Shown in pieces: positions 1-5,819 of a stretch of DNA of 7,264 bases. Each line of letters starts with the position of its first letter. The first letter of the stretch is position 1. The notes under the pieces are model-generated. The model was not told the DNA's origin and made no database searches. It was given only the letters and a program-made list of their open reading frames with translations. Source of the DNA: Planctomycetaceae bacterium. GTDB lineage: Bacteria; Planctomycetota; Planctomycetia; Pirellulales; Pirellulaceae. The DNA lies in contig SXHS01000015.1 in the NCBI GenBank assembly GCA_005773145.1, positions 1-7,264 of the forward strand. Reading direction: 5' to 3'. A program made the translations under genes and the position numbers.

Positions 1-166
1 GATCGCCTATTGTTTTAAACGCGGGTTGCTCCTGTTGGGATGTGGGGTCAGTGTCGTTCGGCTCTGTCCGGCGCTCATTGTTGATAGGCCGACTTGCGAA
101 ACGGCGGTTGCGATATTGGATGACGCGTTCGCGGCCCTTGCCGTAGGTTCCCGTACCGACTCATGA
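1..166 (+). CDS. Class III (PLP-dependent) aminotransferase, C-terminal fragment
   Basis: The window opens inside a gene. The reading frame starting at base 2 is open for 54 codons and stops with TGA at 164-166. The peptide includes KRGLLLLGCGVSVVRLCPAL and then a region ending in AVAILDDAFAAL. This is the usual end of class III aminotransferases (GabT, acetylornithine and lysine 6-aminotransferase group): a 'RGLLLLGCG' strand, an 'xRLxPPL' strand containing an arginine, and a final helix of the 'xxALxILxxAL' type. The catalytic lysine and PLP-binding parts lie outside the window, so the substrate cannot be read from this piece. The next gene, an ALDH7-type dehydrogenase, begins 30 bp downstream on the same strand. 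This suggests an amino donor such as lysine, giving piperidine-6-carboxylate, but GABA- or ornithine-type enzymes are not excluded. Recognition is by motif only. Confidence 0.75.
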   Translation, partial: IAYCFKRGLLLLGCGVSVVRLCPALIVDRPTCETAVAILDDAFAALAVGSRTDS

Positions 167-196
167 AACACCATACGATCAAGCATTGGGCCCACG

Positions 197-1732
197 ATGA
201 TGGATAGCGAAGCGGTGTTGAACAGACTGGCGGTTGTCCCCGGATCCAGTGCCGTCTGCGGAGCTGACTGGATCGCGCGGCCGAGCGGTCCATCGGTCGT
301 TTCGTACAATCCGGCTACGGGCGCTCCCTTGGCCGAAGTGTTGACGGCGGGGGGGGCGGATTACGACGAAGTGGCCGAGGCGGCGCGCGAATCGTTCCTG
401 CGTTGGCGGAGCATTCCAGCCCCGGCGCGCGGCGAGTTCGTGCGTCGACTGGGAGACCGTTTGCGTCGACACAAACGCGATTTGGGTCTGCTGGTGACCC
501 TCGAGTGCGGCAAGATTCTCAGCGAAGGGGAGGGTGAAGTCCAAGAGATGATCGATATGTGCGACTTCGCCACCGGGTTGAGTCGCCAGCTACATGGCAT
601 GACCATTGCCAGTGAACGGCCCGAGCATCGCATGTTTGAACAATGGCACCCGCTGGGGCCCGTCGGCTGCATCACGGCCTTCAATTTTCCCGTGGCCGTA
701 TGGGCCTGGAATGCAGCGATTGCCGCCGTGTGTGGCGATACGATCGTCTGGAAGCCATCTCCTCATACCCCTCTCACCGCCCTGGCCGTGCAGCACATGT
801 CCGTGCAGATCGCTCGCGAGATGTCGCTTCCCCAGATTTCGCTGTTGTGCGCAGATCGTGACGCCAGCGTGGCGACTCGTCTGGCGCACGACCCGCGATT
901 CCCGCTGATATCCGCCACAGGAAGCTGCGCGATGGGGCGAAGTGTGGCGCAGGCCGTTGCCGCGCGGTTGGGGCGAACGCTGTTGGAACTCGGGGGAAAC
1001 AATGCCATAATTATCACCGAGGACGCGAATTTGGATTTGGCGCTGCATGGCGTGCTGTTCGCCGCCGTGGGTACGGCCGGACAGAGATGCACCACCTTGA
1101 GGCGACTGATCATCCATGAAAATGTCGCCAAGCACTTCTTAGATCGCCTCGTGCAAGCCTACTCGAGTATTACCATCGGCGATCCGTGGGACCCCGGTGT
1201 GCTCATGGGGCCGCTGATTCACGCCACCGCCGTTGATCGGATGATGAACGCTGTGGAGGCAGCACGTCACGAGGGTGGGGAGGTTCTGGTTGGTGGAGAA
1301 CGGATATCCAGGCCCGGGAACTTTGTCCAGCCGACGATCGTCATGGGCCATCACGACATGCGTGTGATTCGGGAAGAAACCTTTGCCCCTATCCTGTATG
1401 CCTTGCGTTATCGAGATCTGGATCATGCCATCGCGATGCAGAATTCAGTTCCTCAGGGACTGTCGTCCGCGATCTTCACCGAACGCTTGGCATCGGCCGA
1501 AAGATTTCTCTCCTCTTCCGGGAGTGACTGCGGCATCGCAAATGTCAATATCGGCACCTCGGGTGCCGAAATTGGCGGGGCCTTTGGTGGCGAGAAGGAC
1601 ACCGGTGGCGGACGCGAGGCCGGGAGTGACGCCTGGAAGGCCTACATGCGCCGTCAGACCTGCACGATCAACTACGGCCGCAAATTGCCGCTGGCTCAGG
1701 GCGTGCGTTTTGATTTGCCGGCTTCTGGTTGA
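197..1732 (+). CDS. ALDH7-family aldehyde dehydrogenase (L-piperidine-6-carboxylate / alpha-aminoadipate-semialdehyde dehydrogenase)
   Basis: This 511-residue NAD-dependent aldehyde dehydrogenase probably oxidises alpha-aminoadipate semialdehyde, which is in equilibrium with piperidine-6-carboxylate, to alpha-aminoadipate in cytosolic lysine breakdown. Family residues are in place: Asn163 (FNFP), Lys186 (WKPS), Glu264 (ELGGNN), the nucleophile Cys298 (GTAGQRCTT) and Glu393-Glu394 (EETF). ALDH7/antiquitin signatures include GEVQE at 113-117, an Arg directly before the catalytic Cys, and the C-terminal block GSDCGIANVNIGTSGAEIGG, continuing through GGEKDTGGGRE and MRRQTCTINY. Its length equals my recollection of human ALDH7A1 without its leader. 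One oddity is TGSC at 241-244, where the family usually has TGST. ATG codons lie at 197 and 200; an in-frame TGA at 164 excludes an upstream ATG. There is no good Shine-Dalgarno before the start, so translation may be coupled to the preceding aminotransferase gene. The last 37 bp overlap a gene on the opposite strand. Confidence 0.93.
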   Translation: MMDSEAVLNRLAVVPGSSAVCGADWIARPSGPSVVSYNPATGAPLAEVLTAGGADYDEVAEAARESFLRWRSIPAPARGEFVRRLGDRLRRHKRDLGLLVTLECGKILSEGEGEVQEMIDMCDFATGLSRQLHGMTIASERPEHRMFEQWHPLGPVGCITAFNFPVAVWAWNAAIAAVCGDTIVWKPSPHTPLTALAVQHMSVQIAREMSLPQISLLCADRDASVATRLAHDPRFPLISATGSCAMGRSVAQAVAARLGRTLLELGGNNAIIITEDANLDLALHGVLFAAVGTAGQRCTTLRRLIIHENVAKHFLDRLVQAYSSITIGDPWDPGVLMGPLIHATAVDRMMNAVEAARHEGGEVLVGGERISRPGNFVQPTIVMGHHDMRVIREETFAPILYALRYRDLDHAIAMQNSVPQGLSSAIFTERLASAERFLSSSGSDCGIANVNIGTSGAEIGGAFGGEKDTGGGREAGSDAWKAYMRRQTCTINYGRKLPLAQGVRFDLPASG

Positions 1733-2805
1733 ATCGCCGTGATCCAAAGGAAAGGCCGTCGGCCATCGTCCACTCGCAGCTCGGCCTTCAGCCGTGAAGG
1801 AAATAGGATGCGGTCCAGCGCCTTTTTATAGATGATCTTGCCAGACGCCAATTGAACGGTCACGTCGGATGGTACGACCTGTAACCGCCGTAACTGAGAC
1901 TCATCTCGGATGAAGGGGACCGCCAACCGCTGCTGGAGGACATCCAGGGACTCTTGTAGTGTCGCGCCATCGATGCCGATTTCGACAAATTCTAGAATCT
2001 TGGGGACGAGCACATTGGGACGCTCGTCGGGTGGCCAGCCAACGGGCCACCCCACCTCGCCCGATCGACTCTCGGCGATTGTTAGTCGCACCGTCCGTTC
2101 CGCGGAAATGGTCGGGACTAGCATCAAGTGATGCGATCGCAAAGCAACGGCCAGGCACGTGCCCACGGAAAGTCCCTGCAGCTCGCTGGCGACGAGCGTT
2201 GTGTCACTCCAACGGCGTTCGATGGCGCGAGGGACGATCCATTCCGCCTTCGTGATGCCCTTTGCCTCGCGCAAAACGTGCGCAAGAGTTTGGCCTTGAG
2301 TGCGGCTGGGACAGGGCACGGCCAACGTTTGGCGAACTGTGCGGAGTTGCTCTTCCGTGAATCCGAATGCCACACGATTTGCAGCCAGATTTTCTGGGCC
2401 TTCCGCAGCTAGTTGCCGCAACCACGCGGCAAACTCGCCCATTTCCCCGATGCCAAATTGCTGATCGGGCAAGATGAGCCGCTGACGTCCCGTCAGGATT
2501 CCGGTCACTCGAACCGTCGTCGAGGGACCCGACTCCTCACTGGCGATCGACGGGCGCTCTCCCTGGCGTGCCACACGGATGCGCACGTCCTCCACCGGTA
2601 AACGTTTGGTCGCCTCGAGCCAACGATGCGAGTCCGTGGCGGAAAAGCCTGGCCCCATGGCGAGCACCAGCTCAACGCGACGGGGCTCCACCTGTGGGCC
2701 CGCCGCCAGGGCAGTCGCCGGCGACGCAATGGTCGAACCGGCGACTGTAAGCGCCAACACAGTCCATACGGTCAGGACGCCACGAAGTGTCGCAGCGACC
2801 AACAT
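1696..2805 (-). CDS. Secreted planctomycete-type hypothetical protein
   Basis: I do not know the function of this protein. With the ATG at 2805-2803 it has 369 residues. It begins with a hydrophobic segment at about residues 4-34 ending in ATALAAG, which looks like a signal peptide with cleavage near residue 35. The body is a predicted soluble alpha/beta protein. Its C-terminal third holds WPVGWPP (about 253-259), a 'LQESLDVLQQRLAVPFIRDE' segment, YKKALDRILF (about 326-335) and GRRPFLWIT (about 348-356). Short segments of this kind recall STN/secretin-N-like repeats and, from memory, a conserved family seen mainly in planctomycetes. I prefer the 2805 start because it sits one base after the TGA of the upstream gene (TGATATG), a translational-coupling arrangement, and places the signal peptide at the N-terminus. 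The alternative GTG at 2853 adds 16 polar residues and would overlap that gene. The 3' end lies inside the dehydrogenase gene, with no terminator visible. Confidence 0.8.
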   Translation of the reverse strand: MLVAATLRGVLTVWTVLALTVAGSTIASPATALAAGPQVEPRRVELVLAMGPGFSATDSHRWLEATKRLPVEDVRIRVARQGERPSIASEESGPSTTVRVTGILTGRQRLILPDQQFGIGEMGEFAAWLRQLAAEGPENLAANRVAFGFTEEQLRTVRQTLAVPCPSRTQGQTLAHVLREAKGITKAEWIVPRAIERRWSDTTLVASELQGLSVGTCLAVALRSHHLMLVPTISAERTVRLTIAESRSGEVGWPVGWPPDERPNVLVPKILEFVEIGIDGATLQESLDVLQQRLAVPFIRDESQLRRLQVVPSDVTVQLASGKIIYKKALDRILFPSRLKAELRVDDGRRPFLWITAIQPEAGKSKRTP

Positions 2806-2806
2806 A

Positions 2807-3529
2807 TCAAGCCACGTCTCGTCGACGCGTCCAACGACTTGCACCAATCGCACACATGCCGATTAACAACGCGAAACTCGAAGGCTCGGGAATCGAAGCG
2901 TGTTGCCGCAACGTGATCGTTGCCATTGGGTTGCCACCCGTGGGATCGGGCACAAACAGGTTAGCTGGAATCGTTACGCCAAAGAGAAAGCGGCCTTGGC
3001 CGTTGACGGGGATACCAGGGTGCATGGCGTCGCGAAACCACCACAAATTGTCCGGTGCAACGGGCTCGTCAAACATCGGCGGGTCTACAAAGCGGTCCAA
3101 CGATTCGAACGGCTCCGGATTCGTCTTGAAGAACAGCCCATCGGATTCGGTGGACTCGTCGAAGCTGCCACCGGACCCCGTGCCCAACGTGATGTGGAAG
3201 TCCGTCCAATCCACGGTCGTGTGATTACAGACCTCCTTATCAAAGCCAATCATGACCGGTTCATTGGGCGAGTTTGGGCCTAATGTGACCTTGATCACTA
3301 CGTCCCACCAGTTGCCGTCGACCAACTCTTCCTTGAAACCTAAGGTTGGCAGATTGAAAACCGATCCGGCTTCGTCCGGCCCATAAAAGGTGGGGCTCGT
3401 TATATTGATGCCGACCCCGGCCGTGCCGGCAATCTCAATGTTCTCCACGCCTAACACGGCATCGGCCTGCGCGCATGTCGTGCTAAGTACGATCAGAGAT
3501 GCCGCTCGAATGAAATGGGATACCTTCAT
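2807..3529 (-). CDS. PEP-CTERM sorting-signal exported protein
   Basis: This 240-residue exported protein has both ends of the PEP-CTERM/exosortase system. The N-terminus (MKVSHFIRAASLIVLSTTCAQA) is a signal peptide, probably cleaved after residue 22. The C-terminus is IPEPSSF (Pro-Glu-Pro at 214-216), then a short hydrophobic helix (about 219-231) and a basic tail RWTRRR. In this family an exosortase in the inner membrane recognises and removes that tail, and the mature protein goes to the surface or matrix. The middle is beta-rich with DWTDFHITLGTGSGGSF and a DGLFF segment, a pattern common in PEP-CTERM proteins of unknown role. ATG at 3529-3527 is preceded by GAGGGG nine bases upstream (3539-3544 on this strand). 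It is the first gene of a two-gene leftward unit; the next starts one base after its stop. No exosortase gene is present in the window. Confidence 0.88.
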   Translation of the reverse strand: MKVSHFIRAASLIVLSTTCAQADAVLGVENIEIAGTAGVGINITSPTFYGPDEAGSVFNLPTLGFKEELVDGNWWDVVIKVTLGPNSPNEPVMIGFDKEVCNHTTVDWTDFHITLGTGSGGSFDESTESDGLFFKTNPEPFESLDRFVDPPMFDEPVAPDNLWWFRDAMHPGIPVNGQGRFLFGVTIPANLFVPDPTGGNPMATITLRQHASIPEPSSFALLIGMCAIGASRWTRRRDVA

Positions 3530-3538
3530 GAGATCTTG

Positions 3539-3544
3539 CCCCTC
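3539..3544 (-). promoter_or_regulatory. Ribosome binding site of the PEP-CTERM gene
   Basis: On the minus strand the bases read GAGGGG, nine bases before the ATG at 3529. This is the best purine-rich match to the anti-Shine-Dalgarno sequence in the leader and supports that start. I see no convincing -35/-10 pair further upstream. Confidence 0.6.
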
Positions 3545-3589
3545 GCGCCGGTGTTAGAAATCGTGGTGGAAAATTCTTGATGAAACGTG

Positions 3590-3629
3590 GGGCACGACAG
3601 GGGCCACTCAGGACCAGTGTCGCGTGCCC
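3590..3629. repeat. Inverted repeat GGGCACG...CGTGCCC in the PEP-CTERM gene leader
   Basis: GGGCACG at 3590-3596 is the exact reverse complement of CGTGCCC at 3623-3629. Inside it CACT (3605-3608) pairs with AGTG (3616-3619), and CGACA (3595-3599) can alternatively pair with TGTCG (3618-3622). It lies 61 bases or more upstream of the PEP-CTERM start. If the transcript begins upstream of it, the element would form a hairpin in the 5' leader. There is no T-run on either side, so it is not a standard terminator. Confidence 0.45.
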
Positions 3630-3842
3630 TTCAGGGCCGCACCCGCCGTTTACCACATGCGCCCGATCGAACTCGCACCGGCAATTCGGTTCGAACGGCC
3701 CATGGGCATTCGTGGCTGGAGCAAATGCTATACCAAGCCAGGCACTGAATGGAGCCGTTCCCCTAACCTCTTGTGAAATAAGGAGCTAAGGCGATTAATC
3801 GGACGAGCTACGGAATATGCCGAATGTAAACGAAACGGGTTG

Positions 3843-3860
3843 TTTCAACAAAATGGTGAA
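3843..3860. repeat. 18-bp palindromic motif, copy 1 (imperfect)
   Basis: The sequence TTTCAACAAAATGGTGAA matches the copy at 4040-4057 at 17 of 18 positions. The single A/C difference breaks one base pair of the palindrome here (TTCAAC versus GGTGAA). It overlaps another small palindrome, TTGTTTCAACAA. A likely role is operator binding by a dimeric regulator, but this is inference. Confidence 0.5.
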
Positions 3861-4039
3861 AGGGGCGATTTTTCAAATCAAATGCCGCAATTTTCGGATT
3901 TTTCGGGCATGGATCATCCCCCGCAAGGGTACGCATGTGGCCCTGGCGGAAGGCTCGCATTGGTCGTATTGTGTGCTCAAGACAAGGGTTAGGTGACCTC
4001 CGGTGGGGCATGGTAGGCATCACACACTAATAGGGAGTC

Positions 4040-4057
4040 TTTCACCAAAATGGTGAA
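4040..4057. repeat. 18-bp palindromic motif, copy 2 (perfect palindrome core)
   Basis: The sequence TTTCACCAAAATGGTGAA contains a perfect inverted repeat, TTCACC (4041-4046) and GGTGAA (4052-4057), around AAAAT. It lies 197 bp downstream of copy 1 and 65 bp upstream of the preferred kinase start. It covers the alternative kinase ATG at 4050. Its position between the presumed promoter area and the kinase gene fits an operator or a short 5' leader hairpin. Confidence 0.55.
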
Positions 4058-4108
4058 GCCTGATCGCGCCCGTCCGTCTCGTTCGGGCGTCCGAACCAAT
4101 GGTGTCGC

Positions 4109-4115
4109 GGGGGAG
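4109..4115 (+). promoter_or_regulatory. Ribosome binding site deciding the kinase start
   Basis: GGGGGAG lies six bases before the ATG at 4122. The alternative in-frame ATG at 4050 has only GGGAG 12 bases away and sits inside a palindrome. The residues between the two ATGs are polar and Arg-rich with no recognisable domain. This favours 4122. Confidence 0.6.
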
Positions 4116-4121
4116 TCCCTC

Positions 4122-4832
4122 ATGTCATCGCCGGGGCAGACGACGACCATGCGGCGTCGCTCCTTTCGCTGGAGGTTCGAATACGACACCGACTTGCCGC
4201 CAACACTCGTCGAGGCGATGTGGTCCGATCCGGATCATGTGTTGGAATCGGGATCTATCTTCAGGGTAGGGGATCGATCGACAATTGCGGCCGTCACGCT
4301 CGCGGGAGTGGATGGGATCCTCAAGCGGTCCCACACGCGTGGTCTGGGGCATGCGGTGCGGCATGCACTGCAACGGTCGCGCGCGAGACGGTCCTGGGAG
4401 TACGCGAGGCGGGTTGCCCATGCCGGGTTGCTCACTCCCAGACCGCTAGCGATATTGGAGGCGCGACGCGGACCTTGGCGACGTGTGTCCTATTTGATGA
4501 CGGAGCGTATTCATTCGGGCGTCGCGCTACATAAATGGGTGGCAGAACATAGCGGTCCGTCAGGCGCGATTGAAGGGATTGCGAGGCAATTTGGCTGCGT
4601 TTGGAGAATTTTGGGAGAGGCAAGACTGACACACGGTGACATGAAGGCGGCGAATCTGTTGGTGGATCCATCGGGAATGATTTGGCTAGTCGATCTCGAC
4701 GGTATGCGTCATCATTCGACCTCGCTAGGATGGAGTCGGGCTCGCGAACGCGATCGTCGGAGATTTCTGAGAAATTGGCAGGAGTTTCCGGCCGTGATGT
4801 CCACCTTTCAGAATCACCTCGATCGTGACTGA
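4122..4832 (+). CDS. WaaP/KdkA-like lipopolysaccharide kinase family protein
   Basis: This 236-residue protein has a small eukaryotic-like kinase fold of the lipopolysaccharide kinase group (Kdo kinase KdkA, heptose kinase WaaP). Such enzymes phosphorylate sugars of the lipid A-core region at the inner face of the cytoplasmic membrane. Visible elements, numbered from the 4122 ATG, are a likely ATP-binding lysine in GILKRS (Lys68), a conserved glutamate in SWEYARR (Glu93) followed by GLLTPRPLA, the catalytic loop THGDMKAANLL (Asp173, Lys175, Asn178), and the metal-binding segment WLVDLDGMR (Asp191, Asp193). After the kinase core there is only a short Arg-rich tail. If translation began at the ATG at 4050, the protein would have 260 residues. 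It is transcribed away from the PEP-CTERM gene, and the aldolase gene follows after about 90 bp. The acceptor sugar cannot be told from sequence; an unrelated small-molecule kinase of the same fold remains possible. Confidence 0.78.
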   Translation: MSSPGQTTTMRRRSFRWRFEYDTDLPPTLVEAMWSDPDHVLESGSIFRVGDRSTIAAVTLAGVDGILKRSHTRGLGHAVRHALQRSRARRSWEYARRVAHAGLLTPRPLAILEARRGPWRRVSYLMTERIHSGVALHKWVAEHSGPSGAIEGIARQFGCVWRILGEARLTHGDMKAANLLVDPSGMIWLVDLDGMRHHSTSLGWSRARERDRRRFLRNWQEFPAVMSTFQNHLDRD

Positions 4833-4890
4833 TCCGCAATCGCGGCGATGAGTCGGAGAATGGACTAAGGGTAACCGCACCGACACCGGT

Positions 4891-4915
4891 TAGAATGTCG
4901 CCGTCTCTAGAATGT
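4891..4915 (+). repeat. Direct repeat TAGAATGT x2 upstream of the aldolase gene
   Basis: TAGAATGT occurs at 4891-4898 and again at 4908-4915, 17 bp apart. TAGAAT resembles a sigma-70 -10 box, so either copy could be a promoter element for the aldolase. No clear -35 box is visible at the right distance, and the second copy is very close to the start codon. The repeat is seen; the function is a guess. Confidence 0.3.
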
Positions 4916-4919
4916 GAGG
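4916..4919 (+). promoter_or_regulatory. Ribosome binding site deciding the aldolase TTG start
   Basis: GAGG lies six bases before TTG at 4926. The competing in-frame GTG at 4914 has no purine-rich site upstream. Starting at TTG also makes the N-terminus (xFASFKSRLAAG) the same length as that of E. coli HpaI (MENSFKAALKAG, from memory). Confidence 0.5.
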
Positions 4920-4925
4920 TCTGAT

Positions 4926-5693
4926 TTGTTCGCAAGCTTTAAGTCACGTTTGGCCGCAGGTGAATTGCTCCTCGGCACGATGGTGACACTCCCAACAGCT
5001 TCCACAGCGGAAATACTCGCCGGGGTTGGCTTCGATTGGCTCCTGATCGATGGTGAACATGGTCCGCTGGAGACGCGGGAGACCTTGGCCATTTTACAGG
5101 CCGTTGGTGAGAAGGTTCCTTGCTTGGTTCGCGTTCCAGAAGCTGCTGAGGTGGCCATCAAGAAAATGCTCGATCTCGGAGCCGCGGGGATTGTCGTGCC
5201 ACAAGTGAATACGGCTGAACAAGCCGCGCGTGTCGTGCAATTCGCTAAGTATGCCCCGGCTGGTTCCCGCGGCGTCGGCTTGGCTCGCGCCCACAAATAC
5301 GGATTGAGATTCAACGAATACGTTCAATCGGCGAATGACAGCACGACCGTGGTGGTTCAAGCCGAGCATGCCCAAGCCGTGGAAAATATTGACGAGATCG
5401 TCAGGGTTCCAGGCATCGATGCGGTGCTACTCGGGCCCTACGACTTATCGGCCAGTCTGGGAAAGATGGGACAAATTTCAGATCCCGTCGTCGTGACGGC
5501 AATTCAAAAAGTCACCAAGGCTTGCCAGGATGCCGGAATCCCACTGGGCTACTTTGGCGTAACGGCCGATGCCGTTAGACCCTACATAGAGCAGGGGTAC
5601 CGTCTGATCGTGGCCGGCGTTGATACGCTGTTCTTGAGCCAATCAGCGTCAATCCTGTTGAACAAACTCAAGAAGAATCCCACAACCGGCTGA
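4926..5693 (+). CDS. HpcH/HpaI-family 2-keto-3-deoxy acid aldolase
   Basis: This metal-dependent class II aldolase has 255 residues from TTG at 4926, or 259 from GTG at 4914. Family members reversibly cleave 2-keto-3-deoxy acids, such as 4-hydroxy-2-oxoheptanedioate, ketodeoxygalactarate or ketodeoxyrhamnonate, to pyruvate plus an aldehyde in the cytosol. Numbered from TTG, the catalytic set is complete: His45 in DGEHGPLE, Arg69 in VRVP, Asp83 in KKMLDLGAAG, the GSRGVG phosphate/carboxylate loop, and metal ligands Glu147 (QAEH) and Asp173 in GPYDLSASLG. These correspond to His45, Arg70, Asp84, Glu149 and Asp175 of E. coli HpaI as I recall them. Tyr replaces the more usual Asn or Ala in GPxDL. 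No sugar-acid dehydratase or transporter lies beside it, so the physiological substrate is open. A role linked to the preceding envelope kinase gene is only speculation. Confidence 0.9.
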   Translation: MFASFKSRLAAGELLLGTMVTLPTASTAEILAGVGFDWLLIDGEHGPLETRETLAILQAVGEKVPCLVRVPEAAEVAIKKMLDLGAAGIVVPQVNTAEQAARVVQFAKYAPAGSRGVGLARAHKYGLRFNEYVQSANDSTTVVVQAEHAQAVENIDEIVRVPGIDAVLLGPYDLSASLGKMGQISDPVVVTAIQKVTKACQDAGIPLGYFGVTADAVRPYIEQGYRLIVAGVDTLFLSQSASILLNKLKKNPTTG

Positions 5694-5722
5694 TGCGCGA
5701 TAAAGCCGTGAAGGATTTCTTA

Positions 5723-5756
5723 CGCTCGTTTCCAGGCTCCCGCAAGGGATCGAGCG
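5723..5756. repeat. Hairpin-forming inverted repeat downstream of the aldolase gene
   Basis: CGCTCG at 5723-5728 is the reverse complement of CGAGCG at 5751-5756. Within it TCCC-GCAA-GGGA (5738-5749) forms a 4-bp stem with a GNRA tetraloop. It begins 30 bp after the aldolase stop and is followed by AAAA rather than T on the plus strand. On the minus strand it is preceded by TTTT. It is not a canonical terminator in the aldolase direction, though it could protect the 3' end. Confidence 0.4.
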
Positions 5757-5759
5757 AAA

Positions 5760-5795
5760 ACTACAAGCACGAAGCGCGAGCGAGTGAGTCCCACG
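5760..5795 (+). repeat. Intergenic repeat, copy A (REP-like)
   Basis: The unit begins ACTACAAGCACG, continues AAGCGCGAGCGAGTGAGTCC and ends near CACG. An inverted copy lies at 5880-5927. Ignoring a 12-base insertion in that copy, the two agree at 31 of 36 positions, with the first 12 bases identical. From memory, motifs of the type CTACAAGCACGAAGCGCAAG recur between genes in Pirellulaceae, but I could not verify this here. Confidence 0.6.
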
Positions 5796-5819
5796 CAACT
5801 GGCGGTTATGTGGTGATCG

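Larger units (their letters stand above)
3545..4039. other. Divergent intergenic region without a convincing gene
   Basis: This is the spacer between the leftward PEP-CTERM gene and the rightward kinase gene. Short open frames exist on both strands but have no ribosome binding sites and no recognisable protein. The left part is GC-rich and carries nested inverted repeats (3590-3637). The right part, from about 3780, is more AT-rich. It holds the 10-bp palindrome CGATTAATCG at 3792-3801, the palindrome TTGTT-TC-AACAA at 3840-3851, and runs of T such as CGGATTTTTCGGG near 3895. It should contain the promoters of both flanking genes, but I cannot place them confidently. Confidence 0.6.

Noticed and set aside
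2807..2853. GTG start at 2853 for the secreted hypothetical protein
   Set aside because: It would overlap the PEP-CTERM gene by 47 bp and put 16 polar or charged residues before the signal peptide; the ATG at 2805 gives a coupled start and a normal signal peptide.
3688..3696. tRNA T-loop-like GGTTCGAAC
   Set aside because: Flanking bases do not form the T stem, and no acceptor, D or anticodon arms could be fitted around it.
3577..3789. 70-codon plus-strand frame in the divergent region
   Set aside because: There is no ribosome binding site and no recognisable protein, and it overlaps the inverted repeats of the PEP-CTERM leader.
3853..3996. 47-codon frame (MVKGAIFQIK...) starting in palindrome copy 1
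   Set aside because: Its start mirrors the alternative kinase ATG in palindrome copy 2, but no purine-rich site precedes it and the peptide is not recognisable. The shared ATGGTGAA is explained by the repeat itself.
4050..4121. Upstream ATG at 4050 as the kinase start
   Set aside because: It remains possible, but it lies inside a perfect palindrome and has a more distant ribosome binding site than the 4122 ATG. The added 24 residues show no domain.
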